From JASTVH01 sp042862465 (GTDB lineage: Bacteria; Pseudomonadota; Gammaproteobacteria; Pseudomonadales; Oleiphilaceae): 64,000 bases of DNA. Under the pieces are notes generated by a model. That model was given only the letters and a program-made list of their open reading frames with translations. It was not told the origin of the DNA and made no database searches. The position numbers and the translations under genes are program-made. The stretch spans positions 186,001-250,000 of the forward strand of contig JASTVH010000008.1 in the NCBI GenBank assembly GCA_042862465.1, in the 5' to 3' direction. Below, piece by piece: positions 42,324 to 51,105 of this stretch; within the stretch, counting starts at the first letter, position 1; every line of letters starts with the position of its first letter.

Positions 42324-44141
42324 ATGCAGGAAACTGTGAATTCATCGCAGCGCAAAGACTCTCGGGAATCCCCTGTCGTTGTCATCAGCATCCTGTTGGC
42401 AATAGTGATATTTACCGTCGATATCTTCGTCCCTCCGGGCGTGGCTATTGGCATGCTCTACATTCTCGTGATTGGTATTACCGCCTGGCTGGCGTCCCCC
42501 AAAGCAGTGTTGTGGGTGGCCCTGGGGTGCTCACTGCTAGTGGTCCTGGGCATTTTTGTGTCACGTAGCGGGGTGGTCAATGGGGTCGTACTGGCCAATC
42601 GATTGACTGACATCCTGATCATCTCGGCAACCGCATTCCTTCTATTCAAACAGAAGCAATCCCACCAGGCGCTGAAGCAGCGGGACAAGCTGCGCCGCCA
42701 GCTCCTGGATGCCGCCCTGGATGCCGTGGTTGTGATGGACGTAAAGGGACGGATCATCTACTGGAACGCCCAGGCAGAACAGGTATTTGGTTATCCCCCT
42801 GACGAGGCGATGGGACGCTCGATGCTGGACTTGATCATCCCCCCACAGCATCGTGCCCGCTACCAGGAGGGACTGCGTCGTTTCCTGGCGAGCGGATACT
42901 CCCCGCTCCTCAACCGACGCGTCGAGATGAGCGCGCTGAACAAGGTTGGTACCGAGTTTCCGGTGGAAATGGCGGTTTTCCCGTTATTCAAGGAAGGGCA
43001 GTACGAGTTCAGCGCCTTTATCCGGGATATCTCAGAGCGCAAGAGTGCCAATAAAACCCGGGCCTACCTGTCTGCGATCGTGGAATCCTGTGAGGATGCC
43101 ATTCTCGGCAAAGACCTCGATGGGATTGTAACCAGCTGGAACAGGGCAGCGGAAAAATTGTACGGCTACACGGCAGAGGAAATGATCGGCCGGCACATAA
43201 CCCGAATCGTCCCCTCCGAGTTGCACCCGCAGGTTGAGGGTTTCATGGAGCGCCTCAGAAAAGGCCAATCCATTCAGCATCAAGAAGCCGAGCGGGTCCG
43301 CAAAGACGGATCCCGGGTGATCGTTCGGCTGACCATCTCGCCCATAATCGACGCTGGCGGGCATATTATCGGCGCATCCACCGTTGCCCATGACATCACA
43401 GAGCAGAAGCGCATGGAACAGGCTTTGCTCAACAAGAACCGGGCGCTGGCGGACTCCAATGAGGAGCTGGAACACTTCGCTTTTGTCGCTTCCCACGATC
43501 TGACTGAACCGCTGCGAAAAATTCTTACCTTTGGTGGCATGCTCGAAAGTGGAAAACATGGGCAGCTCACCGACAAGGGCAGAGAATACCTGCGCTATAT
43601 ACTGGAAGCATCCGAGCGGATGCGCGTTTTGCTCGATAATCTGTTGGCCTACAGCCGAGTCACTTCCAGGGGCAATCCTTTTGAACCCGTGGAGCTGGGC
43701 CGGGTCGTGGAAACTGTTCTCAACGATCTCGAACTGCCCATCACGGAAGCCGGTGCCGACGTCGTATTCGACGACCTTCCCCGGATTCAGGCCGACGTGG
43801 CCCAGATGCGTCAGCTCTTCCAGAACCTGATCAATAACAGCCTGAAATACCGCAAAAAGGAGGTGGCGCCGGAGATCATCATCAAGCACAGCATCGACTG
43901 GAAGCGGGGCCTGTGCCTTATCACCGTCAGTGACAATGGCATTGGATTTGAGAGGCAATACGCCGATCAGATTTTTGAGGTTTTCAAACGGCTCCATGGC
44001 CAGAATGCATACAGCGGCACCGGTATAGGCCTTTCCATCTGCCGCAAGATTGTGGAACGCCATGGAGGCCGTATATCCGCCGATTCGGAAGAGGGGAGAG
44101 GCGCCACCTTTGTGATCGAGCTTCCTTTGGAACACACCTGA
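42324..44141 (+). CDS. PAS-domain sensor histidine kinase
   Basis: From ATG 42324 (GGGAGAG upstream) the protein has 605 residues. Three membrane helices open it (VVVISILLAIVIFTVDIFV, IGMLYILVIGITAWLA, LWVALGCSLLVVLGIFV). Two PAS domains follow, then a HisKA domain with the phosphoacceptor in FVASHDLTEPLRK, and a catalytic ATPase domain with N box (LINNSLKYRKK), G1 (DNGIGF) and G2 (GTGIGLSICRKIV). The dimerisation motif is of the bacteriophytochrome-like group. No receiver domain and no adjacent response regulator are present, so its partner is elsewhere. Confidence 0.94.
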   Translation: MQETVNSSQRKDSRESPVVVISILLAIVIFTVDIFVPPGVAIGMLYILVIGITAWLASPKAVLWVALGCSLLVVLGIFVSRSGVVNGVVLANRLTDILIISATAFLLFKQKQSHQALKQRDKLRRQLLDAALDAVVVMDVKGRIIYWNAQAEQVFGYPPDEAMGRSMLDLIIPPQHRARYQEGLRRFLASGYSPLLNRRVEMSALNKVGTEFPVEMAVFPLFKEGQYEFSAFIRDISERKSANKTRAYLSAIVESCEDAILGKDLDGIVTSWNRAAEKLYGYTAEEMIGRHITRIVPSELHPQVEGFMERLRKGQSIQHQEAERVRKDGSRVIVRLTISPIIDAGGHIIGASTVAHDITEQKRMEQALLNKNRALADSNEELEHFAFVASHDLTEPLRKILTFGGMLESGKHGQLTDKGREYLRYILEASERMRVLLDNLLAYSRVTSRGNPFEPVELGRVVETVLNDLELPITEAGADVVFDDLPRIQADVAQMRQLFQNLINNSLKYRKKEVAPEIIIKHSIDWKRGLCLITVSDNGIGFERQYADQIFEVFKRLHGQNAYSGTGIGLSICRKIVERHGGRISADSEEGRGATFVIELPLEHT

Positions 44142-44350
44142 CCCGGGGGAAGACAACCGAATGGAAACACTGCCACAGCGCCAGAATAGTTCGGGCTCAT
44201 GCGTAAAGCCCTCATCTACATGGCCGGCAAGGATACGGTCTCTTGATGGGGAAGCTGAACGCAGCCAGGCCTCAGGCCGGGGGTTCTTAGGCTACGCTAT
44301 AAGGTGCTGACACTGAACGTATCTGATGAGCAAAGGTGGGGGAAACCGGG

Positions 44351-44998
44351 GTGAAGCACGATCTGACGTTTTATGAGTGCCGTGTATTGGGCGTCCTGCT
44401 GGAAAAGGAGGTGACAACCCCTGAACAGTACCCGCTGTCGTTGAACGCGCTAACCAATGCCTGCAATCAAAAGAGCAATCGCCACCCGGTCGTCCAGATC
44501 GAGGAGCGCACCGTGAGCCAGACTCTGGACGCCCTGCAAGCCCGGCACCTTGTGAGCCGCGTATCGGGGAGCCGGGTCGAAAAGTATCGGCATCGCTTTT
44601 GTAATACGGAGTTTAGCGATCTGCAATTCAGCGTACAGCAAGTGGCCGTCATCGCCGAGTTATTGCTGCGTGGCCCGCAAACACCCGGGGAACTGCGTTC
44701 ACGCGCTTCGAGAATGGCGGACTTCAAGGACGTCAGCGAAGTGGAAACCGTACTGCTCTCGCTCCAGGATCTCTCCACACCTCTGGTGCGCCGGCTGCCG
44801 AAGGAGCCCGGTAAGCGGGATGCCCGCTTTATGCATTTGCTCAGCGGCGAACCTGATATCGTGGAAGAGGGCGTGGAGGAAGATCCAGCGTTCCTGAAGG
44901 CCGAGAACGCCAGGCTGCAAAACGAAGTCGCTCGGCTCAAAGAGGAGGTCTCATCGCTCAGACAAAAGCTCCGGGACGCCGGGATTCCGGTTGTCTAG
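44351..44998 (+). CDS. yceH: YceH family protein (DUF480)
   Basis: I start at GTG 44351 because the product then begins VKHDLTFYECRVLGVLLEK, aligning with the N terminus of E. coli YceH; GTG 44336 adds five residues. The 215-residue protein keeps the YceH landmarks KEVTTPEQYPLSLNALTNAC and RGPQTPGELRSRASRM and ends with a coiled coil (AENARLQNEVARLKEEV). The fold is a tandem winged helix of unknown function. Its last four bases overlap the convergent YkvA gene. Confidence 0.92.
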   Translation: MKHDLTFYECRVLGVLLEKEVTTPEQYPLSLNALTNACNQKSNRHPVVQIEERTVSQTLDALQARHLVSRVSGSRVEKYRHRFCNTEFSDLQFSVQQVAVIAELLLRGPQTPGELRSRASRMADFKDVSEVETVLLSLQDLSTPLVRRLPKEPGKRDARFMHLLSGEPDIVEEGVEEDPAFLKAENARLQNEVARLKEEVSSLRQKLRDAGIPVV

Positions 44999-45429
44999 AG
45001 AAAGCCCTTCAGCTTCTTCACCAACCCGGACCCCAGCATCTCGTCGGCGACCTCAAGAATGTGCTGGATCAGCTCGATCACATCACCTTCGCCGGCCCAG
45101 TGACGGCGCACGATTTCGGGGGAGGTCCTGTTGATGACCCCGTTAAGGACATAGGCCGCGAGTGCGATGTCATCCAACAGACCGGCCGGGCCCAGCAGCA
45201 TCTCAGGCATCAGATCAACGGGGGACACAAAGTACGCAATGGCCCCCGCTAGTTTCGCCTTTTCTTTGGCCGGCACGTCCCTGTCGATGGCCAGCTTGCA
45301 GAGCAGATGAAACAGGTCGGGCGCGGCCATGATGTATTCCGCCCACTTGTTGGTTTTACCATCACTGGACTCGGCCCATTTTCTAATTTTGGCGCGAAGC
45401 TTCTTGTAAAAATCATCATTCTGGGACAT
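44995..45429 (-). CDS. YkvA/DUF1232 family protein
   Basis: The 144-residue protein contains the DUF1232 core AGAIAYFVSPVDLMPEMLLG followed by GLLDDIALAAYVLN, the short membrane-associated segment that defines the YkvA family. The flanking parts are charged and helical. Function unknown. ATG 45429 has AGGAAG upstream; an ATG two codons earlier is possible. The stop codon is shared antiparallel with yceH. Confidence 0.9.
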   Translation of the reverse strand: MSQNDDFYKKLRAKIRKWAESSDGKTNKWAEYIMAAPDLFHLLCKLAIDRDVPAKEKAKLAGAIAYFVSPVDLMPEMLLGPAGLLDDIALAAYVLNGVINRTSPEIVRRHWAGEGDVIELIQHILEVADEMLGSGLVKKLKGFL

Positions 45430-45488
45430 TGCCACTTCCTGAAGCCGATATCAGTTGTAAACCAGTACCTGATCCATGGTTACGGAAT

Positions 45489-45692
45489 CTAATCCGTCCC
45501 TTCAACCACCGCCCTGCGTTCCCGCTGATACTCGTCATAAGATTTGTTCGCGCGTTCCACGCAGTCTTCATACTGAGAGGGCGGGACCTCATTGCAGGCC
45601 TGGCGATTGTGATGCTGCATGTTGTCGTAGATCGCCTTGTTGCTGCATCCGCCGAGAGCAAAAAGGAAAAAGATCATGAGCGTTTTACGCAT
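45489..45692 (-). CDS. Small lipoprotein, unknown
   Basis: The 67-residue product begins MRKTLMIFFLFALGGC, a lipoprotein signal with lipobox ALGGC. The mature part is charged and tyrosine-rich (YEDCVERANKSYDEYQRER) with two further cysteines that could form a disulfide. I use ATG 45692, about ten bases after AAAGGA; an ATG four codons upstream lies directly on that site. No family is recognised; small lipoproteins of this pattern are frequent in gammaproteobacteria. Confidence 0.7.
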   Translation of the reverse strand: MRKTLMIFFLFALGGCSNKAIYDNMQHHNRQACNEVPPSQYEDCVERANKSYDEYQRERRAVVEGTD

Positions 45693-45816
45693 GGGCTGGT
45701 TCATCCTTTGAAGTCACTTTCCTGACTCTGTCGATTTTGCCCAAATCGGGACCATAAGTCCTTCCCGGCGTTTCGATACCGGACCGCTGCGCGCTACCCG
45801 GCCCACAGGCCAAGGG

Positions 45817-46356
45817 TCAGTCGAATAACCCTGTCGGTTTACCGTCCAGGCTTACGGTATTCTTCTTTTCCTGATATTGGCGCATGCCTTCGGGCCCCTT
45901 GCTGTCTGCCCATTGGGTCAGGGTGTCGCGCTGACCGACAAAGTCATAGAGAGGCACGCCAAAGCCGCAGGAGGCCAGTACCATGTCCACGGACAGATCG
46001 TGGATCTGCCGGGAGCCGGGCGTGTCGGGGAAAAGACCGTACAGCTCATCCCATTCCGGGTCTCTGGGATGAACCGTCGTGGCGTGTCCGTACGCCCTCA
46101 GAATCAGGGGCTTCCGGGTGAAGGAGCACCACATCAGAGTCATGCGCGGGTTTTCCAGCAGGTGCGCCGCCGTTTCATTCTCCGAGCCTGTCAGGTTCAA
46201 CCAGACAATGCGATTGGGGCCCAGCACCCGGAGCGAATCCATGCCCTTGGGTGAAAGATTCACACGTCCCTCGTCGGCCGCGGTGGCCACAAAGAACATC
46301 TGTTGTTGTTCAATAAACTGGCGGTATTTGTCGTCAATTCCTTCGAATTTTGCCAC
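45817..46356 (-). CDS. Pyridoxamine 5'-phosphate oxidase-fold protein
   Basis: The 179-residue protein has the split beta-barrel of the PNPOx-like flavin-binding family: an N-terminal helix (YRQFIEQQQMFFVATA), GRVNLSPKGMDSLRVLG, and RIVWLNLTGSENETAAHLLENPRM split over two strands. It most likely binds FMN or F420 and acts as a small oxidoreductase; the true pyridoxamine-specific residues are not recognised. GGAGCC lies upstream of ATG 46356. Confidence 0.88.
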   Translation of the reverse strand: MAKFEGIDDKYRQFIEQQQMFFVATAADEGRVNLSPKGMDSLRVLGPNRIVWLNLTGSENETAAHLLENPRMTLMWCSFTRKPLILRAYGHATTVHPRDPEWDELYGLFPDTPGSRQIHDLSVDMVLASCGFGVPLYDFVGQRDTLTQWADSKGPEGMRQYQEKKNTVSLDGKPTGLFD

Positions 46357-46406
46357 TTGAGGCTCCTTTTTCCTTGGGTCCCTCCATAACCACCGCTATC
46401 TTTCAG

Positions 46407-46859
46407 TTAAAACTGCAGACGATACTTCAGCAAGAGTTCAATCCGGGATTTCAAAAGGTGGGCATATAACGAGAGTCTTGAGACATCAGATGAGCTGCCA
46501 AAGTTTTTCCTCGTCCACACGCTGGAAATAAAATCTCTCTCCGCTTTCCGATAAGATTCCCAGGCTGATTGGGAAGTAATGAAAGTCGACCGATCAGGCT
46601 CTCTCAGTTCTTTTTCAATCGCACTCTCTGTGGCTGCAAGCTTTTTGTCCAGAAATTGGATGTAGCGCTGGTAGGCATCCACCATTTCAGCGGTGGATTG
46701 TGCCTCCTGATATATTGATTGCTCGAACGTCGAGGCTTCGGATCTGAAGCTCTCCAGGTAGTTTGGCGCTTCGGGGTTATCCACGGCCTGGCAGGCGACT
46801 GATGACAGCGCAAGCAACAGGAAAACGAATGAACGATAAATTCCCTGCCTTGTGATCAC
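46407..46859 (-). CDS. DUF1311/LprI-like lipoprotein, possible lysozyme inhibitor
   Basis: The 150-residue protein starts at GTG 46859, overlapping the lysozyme gene stop by four bases (GTGA) with GGAG upstream. It has a lipoprotein signal (FVFLLLALSSVAC) and a helical body ending with SAWESYRKAERDFISSVW, like the DUF1311 (LprI N-terminal) family, named from a mycobacterial lysozyme inhibitor. Its coupling to a lysozyme gene makes an immunity or inhibitor role plausible: it would sit in the periplasm and protect the producer. The inhibitor function is inference; the DUF1311 resemblance is moderate. Confidence 0.7.
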   Translation of the reverse strand: MITRQGIYRSFVFLLLALSSVACQAVDNPEAPNYLESFRSEASTFEQSIYQEAQSTAEMVDAYQRYIQFLDKKLAATESAIEKELREPDRSTFITSQSAWESYRKAERDFISSVWTRKNFGSSSDVSRLSLYAHLLKSRIELLLKYRLQF

Positions 46860-47515
46860 TGATAAACTCCTCGATCAAATAACTTCCATTCGACTGCCCG
46901 ACGGTTTTTGAGCCCCTGCATGACTTTACCCTGAGACTTGTTCCAGGCTTTCCACGCGTTTTCGAGAGTTGAATAACGGGTGTTGGCTCCAGGATTGTTC
47001 AAGACACGGACGACGGAAGATCCGCAAAACGCTGTAATTCCGATATTAAATGCGAAGATCACCAGGGCATCGAACTCATGTTGTCGCAATGGGTAAGTCA
47101 CGCTTCGTCTGACCGCTCGCTCGAAAGGTGAGGCATCCTTTGCGAGCAGTTGTTCGGCCTCCTGTTGGGAAATCCCGGACGCAAACCGTGGTCAGTTGGA
47201 ACGAGCAATCAAATGCCCAACTCCAATAGTGGCCCCAGCCGCCCATTGTGTTATTTCCAATCCGGTTTGATCGTCGTAGGGTTTTAGCCTGACACCTTCA
47301 AGGCGTTTCAATAGTGCACGTCCTTGGGCACTTAAAGTCAGGTTTTGCGTCAGTGGTGTGCTGCTTGATTGGGTGGCCGCTATTCCTGGCGCCATCGTTG
47401 CCTTCCTTGGTTTATCGGGCAGAGCGACGCAGTATTGCATTTCCTTCTTAGGGTTCAATGCCATTGAGTCGGGCCTGTGATCCAGCGCAGATTCCCGGCC
47501 GCTCGCCACTTTCAC
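46856..47515 (-). pseudogene. T4-type lysozyme/endolysin gene interrupted by one in-frame TGA
   Basis: One reading frame of 219 codons runs from ATG 47515 to the stop at 46856, broken only by TGA at 47192-47194 (codon 108). Before it the protein has LKRLEGVRLKPYDDQTG and ATIGVGHLIARS, the catalytic region of GH24 lysozymes (Glu, Asp, Thr). After it come FASGISQQEAEQLLAKD, LRQHEFDALVIFAFNIG and LKNRRAVEWKLFD, the rest of the same domain. Relatives commonly have Trp at the interrupted position, so TGG to TGA is the simplest change. The N-terminal 60 residues are not a signal peptide. Start and stop both overlap the neighbouring genes by four bases, so the frame is still embedded in a coupled operon. 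Inactivation, rare readthrough or a sequencing error are all possible. Confidence 0.85.
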
Positions 47516-48372
47516 GGAAAGTAGTATGCACGGGCCGCTTTACTGGCGAGCCGGCTGGTTGCCATCACCCAGGACAGGGCGGTCTTTTTCCAGGTTTCCC
47601 AGCCGGCCGGGAATTGCCGGGTGACAAACAGGGCCTCCACATCCGAGAGCGCGATGGCACCGTTGTCACTCCGCGGACTGTTCTCCAGAAACGCGAACAG
47701 CAAACCCCATTCGCCAGCGGACGCGATGAGATGATCATCGCCCAGCACTTTGGTGAGTGCCGAGATGGCCTCGGTGATCTCTCGCTCATTGCCTCCCAGT
47801 AACAGGTCCTTTAATTCGTTGAGCAGTTTGAGGCTGTCGCCGAGCAACTGACGAAGAGGCATGACCTGAACTTTGGGACGGTTCGGGCGGTCCATTTTGA
47901 GGTTCGCGGCAATAAAGCGCCCCACCGAATCGGTTGAAAGCAGCCCATCGCGGTCGACGTGGGCCTTCAGGCGGTTGAAGGCCTCCGGGTCGAAGCGCCC
48001 GTGGCCGATCTCTCGCGGATCATCCAGAAGAATGCCGCTGTGTCCGGCATGGGCGCCCTGGGAACCGCCAAACTGAAGGCTGAAGGTCCCCGTCGGCACG
48101 CGCTGCCCGGCCAACTCGGGGGGCGAGACCCACCGGCTGTGGTTCCCGCGGGCAAACAGTTTCAGAACGAGAGAGCCGAGATCCCCGCCGCCCAGATCAC
48201 CAAGCCGGACCACCGACTCGATATCTGCCAGCGGGTGTTCCGCGTCATGAAGCACCGGGAGTTGGCCTGTAGCGACGGCCGTGCCTACAAAGGGGCAGGT
48301 TGCCATCCTCTCGGCAATGTCCCTTCGCGCCTCCTGCGATAAAGGAACGGGATCGGTACTCGGCGTGGTCAT
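47512..48372 (-). CDS. Unknown protein coupled to the lysozyme gene
   Basis: The 286-residue protein starts at ATG 48372 after GGGAGGA and overlaps the lysozyme gene by four bases (ATGA). It has no signal peptide or membrane helix. Conserved-looking segments are LVLKLFARGNHSRW near residue 70, GTFSLQFGGSQGAHAGHSGI near residue 95 and DSVGRFIAANL near residue 148. The second half is helical. I do not recognise the family. Its position as first gene of a lysozyme/lipoprotein operon suggests an effector, adaptor or carrier, but this is only context. Confidence 0.72.
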   Translation of the reverse strand: MTTPSTDPVPLSQEARRDIAERMATCPFVGTAVATGQLPVLHDAEHPLADIESVVRLGDLGGGDLGSLVLKLFARGNHSRWVSPPELAGQRVPTGTFSLQFGGSQGAHAGHSGILLDDPREIGHGRFDPEAFNRLKAHVDRDGLLSTDSVGRFIAANLKMDRPNRPKVQVMPLRQLLGDSLKLLNELKDLLLGGNEREITEAISALTKVLGDDHLIASAGEWGLLFAFLENSPRSDNGAIALSDVEALFVTRQFPAGWETWKKTALSWVMATSRLASKAARAYYFP

Positions 48373-48521
48373 CGGGGGTCCTCCCTGAACATGGGGGCAG
48401 GGCCTGTCACTGGCCGTGCCCCCACGGGGCTGAGATCAAGAAGCCGATGACGCCGCGGCCCACCGGCTTGCGAACAAAACGGTATCATCGGCGTCAGAAG
48501 GCCATTGGCGTGCAGGACAGC

Positions 48522-48953
48522 CTACTGGGGCGTCCAGGAATCCACGCGCAGCTTCCAGTCATCGCCTACCTTGTTAAGCACAATCACAAACCGGCTCTTC
48601 TGGACGGCTGAGTCCGCACCCGTGATCAGCAGCTCACCCGTCGCGAAGCCGAGGTCCGACTTGTGCTGTGCCGTTTGCGTCTTGATTTCCACGTCTTCCG
48701 GATTGGATGCGATCACCGTTTCCCAGAATTTACGAATCGCCTCTTTCCCGCAGGTCTTGGGCGTGTTTGGGGCGATGATGCAGGCGTCGTCCGTGTAATC
48801 GTTGACGAGGTGGTCAACGTCTTTGGCGAGAATGGCTTCCGCGAACGCCTGGTTCGCTTCATCAACCTCGTTCAGGAAAGCCTCCGCGTTTGCCATGACA
48901 GGGAACACAATGGCCAATAGCAGGGGCAGCCAGGTTCTGTATTGAGCGCGCAT
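48522..48953 (-). CDS. Secreted SnoaL/NTF2-like (DUF4440-type) protein
   Basis: I use ATG 48953, which follows a strong AAAGGAGA and gives a signal peptide (TWLPLLLAIVFPVMANAE). The 143-residue product has the cone-shaped NTF2-like fold pattern: VDEANQAFAEAILAKDVDHL, YTDDACIIAPNTP, GKEAIRKFWETVI and a final strand KLRVDSWTPQ. Such domains are enzymes or ligand binders; nothing here decides which. It is in the same direction as, and 149 bases upstream of, the lysozyme operon. Confidence 0.85.
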   Translation of the reverse strand: MRAQYRTWLPLLLAIVFPVMANAEAFLNEVDEANQAFAEAILAKDVDHLVNDYTDDACIIAPNTPKTCGKEAIRKFWETVIASNPEDVEIKTQTAQHKSDLGFATGELLITGADSAVQKSRFVIVLNKVGDDWKLRVDSWTPQ

Positions 48954-49305
48954 CAGAATCTCCTTTTCCGTTGTGCGATACACCGTCTGCTGAACGAAGG
49001 GAACCCTATCCGGAGTCCTCGGTAACCGCTATGCCGCAGTGAAGGGTTGAGCGGTTTACCTTCGGAACAGAGACGGTCCTTTCATCTTACAACTATTGGC
49101 GTTGCTCTGCCGGTTATGCGCGTTCTGAACCGAGAGCCTCTCTGTCCAGAGGTTTTCACGCTCCTGCGGCACCACATATTCCAGCTAGTCCCTGGTCTGC
49201 ACCTGTGCATACGTCCTGTACCAGCTCTGCGCATGGATCCGCGCTATGGCCTCCGCGCCGTCACTCCGATCTTCATATCCGTTCCCGTCTCACTGGGACT
49301 GCTGG
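48954..49305. other. Intergenic region, no gene seen
   Basis: 352 bases without a supported reading frame or a clear terminator. Confidence 0.4.
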
Positions 49306-49755
49306 TCAGGCCATTGCCGCATACGCAAAAAGGATGGCGGCGACGATGCTGAGGCCGCTCCGTACTGCGTGCAGCCGCCCCCAAAGCTGCAACAGCCGGC
49401 GTGTTTCATCCGCTGTCTGCTCCGCTTCCGGGTCAAGCAACCGCTTGTTGGTCGGCATGATGACGATAAATGTGAAAGGAACGACGGAGAAGATGAGTAC
49501 CGCGCCCAGAAACCAAAGATAGGACCCGGTGTCGATCGTAACGGCGAACCCCGTAATTGCCGATATCAGGGCCAACGAGGCCTGCATCGCGGCGGCCCGG
49601 CGGTAGCTTGGCCCAAAGACGGTGGCGGCAAGTTCGACGCCACAGGCCAGGCGGGCCGGATGTTCCGCGAGGTTGATATAGATGGCCGCGCCCGCGAACA
49701 GCGCGCATGACAGCAAGGCCGTCATTTCGAGAACAAGCATCTGTAACGACTCCAT
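49306..49755 (-). CDS. DUF1772 (anthrone oxygenase-like) membrane protein
   Basis: The 149-residue protein has four membrane helices (from TALLSCALFAGAAIYINLAE to LSIVAAILFAYAAMA) and the DUF1772 signature NLAEHPAR followed by FGPSYRRAAAMQASLA and PTNKRLLDP, where conserved polar residues cluster. Fungal relatives are anthrone oxygenases; bacterial roles are unknown. It is probably cotranscribed with the GFA gene upstream, 55 bases away. Confidence 0.87.
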   Translation of the reverse strand: MESLQMLVLEMTALLSCALFAGAAIYINLAEHPARLACGVELAATVFGPSYRRAAAMQASLALISAITGFAVTIDTGSYLWFLGAVLIFSVVPFTFIVIMPTNKRLLDPEAEQTADETRRLLQLWGRLHAVRSGLSIVAAILFAYAAMA

Positions 49756-49810
49756 TCGTTAGTGACATCCATTGAAAACGAGCAATCCACACGCCCCGTT
49801 TTTATAAAGG

Positions 49811-50227
49811 CTACATCTTCTGCGGATCGACCATTCCGGGAAACTTCGGCAACGCCGCGTCCATGCAGTCCCATGGGGCGGCCTGACTGCAGAAAATATC
49901 CGCGCCAGGTCGATAGTGTGACGGATCATCGAGCGTTCCGGCCCGGATCGAGAGCAGCGATTGCACCAGCTCCACATCGCCAATCATCTGGGCGCCACAG
50001 GTGGGGCAGAATCCTCTCCGGATCTTCTTCCCGCTGCCACCCACACTCTCGAAGTAGGAGAGGGCGCCATTGATATGCACATCGCGCCGCCGGAAGAACA
50101 TGATAGGCGCGTAGGCAGCCCCGGTCGATTGCTGGCAATCCCGGCAATGACAGTTGAATTGCAGGACGGGGTCGGAGCTGCATTCGTAACTGACAGCGCC
50201 GCACAGGCAACGGCCCGTTAGAGTCAT
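49811..50227 (-). CDS. GFA (glutathione-dependent formaldehyde-activating) family protein
   Basis: The 138-residue protein begins TLTGRCLCGAVSYEC and contains the zinc ligands of the GFA/CENP-V fold: CLCG, CHCRDCQQSTGA and FCPTCGAQM. Family members bind zinc, and some accelerate glutathione-formaldehyde adduct formation, though most are uncharacterised carbon-sulphur lyase-like proteins. ATG 50227 is chosen for AGGGA eight bases upstream; ATG 50236 is an alternative. Confidence 0.9.
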   Translation of the reverse strand: MTLTGRCLCGAVSYECSSDPVLQFNCHCRDCQQSTGAAYAPIMFFRRRDVHINGALSYFESVGGSGKKIRRGFCPTCGAQMIGDVELVQSLLSIRAGTLDDPSHYRPGADIFCSQAAPWDCMDAALPKFPGMVDPQKM

Positions 50228-50545
50228 AGCGAACATCCCTGAATCTGGAGAACAATTTGATGGCGACCAGCCGAAAAAACACTGGCGCGACTGCTTGAGC
50301 GATTTTCTGTCAGGCGTCAGGGGAACGCAAACAGGTTGGCGGGCAAACTGTTGGATTCGGCAACCATGAAACGCGACATGCCCAAGCGCTCATCATACAG
50401 TTAAACAAACACAGGCCCGGCCCGATTTTTGGCGGGTTTAATGAGCCAGATCTATGAATGTATCCCCTGAAAGGATCTACTCTTCAATATCAGCACTCTC
50501 AAATTTACGGCTTCTCAGGTTGGCAGCCCTGACAGGAATCGAAAG
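50228..50545. other. Divergent intergenic region, no gene seen
   Basis: 318 bases between the divergent GFA and acetyltransferase genes. No coding frame or hairpin stands out. Confidence 0.4.
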
Positions 50546-51073
50546 ATGGACAGCCCCAAACTGAGCATTCCCATAACCGCTTGCGGCAAAACCGTCACCT
50601 TGCGGACGATCACGCCTGCCGATCGTGAGATCGAAGCCGCCTTCGTGCGCAAGCTTTCCGCCGAATCCCGTTATTTGCGGTTTCACGGCACGGTGGGCGA
50701 GCTCACCCCGAGGATGCTGGACTATTTCACGCGCCTGAACTTTCCCGAGTCTTTTGCATTGATCGCGACCGTTTCCGTTGAGGGGCAAACCGAAGAAATC
50801 GCCGTGGCCCGATACGCCCAATACCCCAACTCCGATGGCGCAGAGGTTGCCATTGTGGTCGCGGATGAATGGCAGAACTGCGGCATTGGCACCCGGATGC
50901 TGACCGAAGTGGGCAACGTGGCGCGCGAGGCCGGCATCAGGAAACTTTATATGAATGTGTTGCCGAACAACCGCCGCATGCTTCAGCTCGCGCAGGAGCT
51001 GGGTTTTGAACCGGCGGTAACGCCGGATCATGAGATGACTTCGCGGGGGCTGGGGAAGCCGATTCAGTCGTAG
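50546..51073 (+). CDS. GNAT-family N-acetyltransferase
   Basis: The 175-residue protein opens with VTLRTITPADREIEAAFVRKL, typical of acetyltransferase modules related to the C-terminal domain of protein acetyltransferase Pat. The acetyl-CoA site is in VVADEWQNCGIGTRMLTEV, and NNRRMLQLAQELGFEP provides the conserved C-terminal strand-turn. Substrate may be a protein or a small molecule. AGGA precedes ATG 50546. It converges on the NYN-domain gene. Confidence 0.88.
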   Translation: MDSPKLSIPITACGKTVTLRTITPADREIEAAFVRKLSAESRYLRFHGTVGELTPRMLDYFTRLNFPESFALIATVSVEGQTEEIAVARYAQYPNSDGAEVAIVVADEWQNCGIGTRMLTEVGNVAREAGIRKLYMNVLPNNRRMLQLAQELGFEPAVTPDHEMTSRGLGKPIQS

Positions 51074-51105
51074 CGGTCAGTGGGCTCCGGCCTTATTGAT
51101 CGCTC

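Noticed and set aside
47192..47194. TGA as a selenocysteine or genetic-code-reassigned codon
   Set aside because: There is no SECIS-like hairpin that I can recognise, TGA is used as a normal stop in many genes here, and the position fits Trp.
49047..49352. A 101-codon plus-strand frame in the gap after the SnoaL-like gene
   Set aside because: No ribosome binding site, no motif, and it runs into the complement of the DUF1772 gene.
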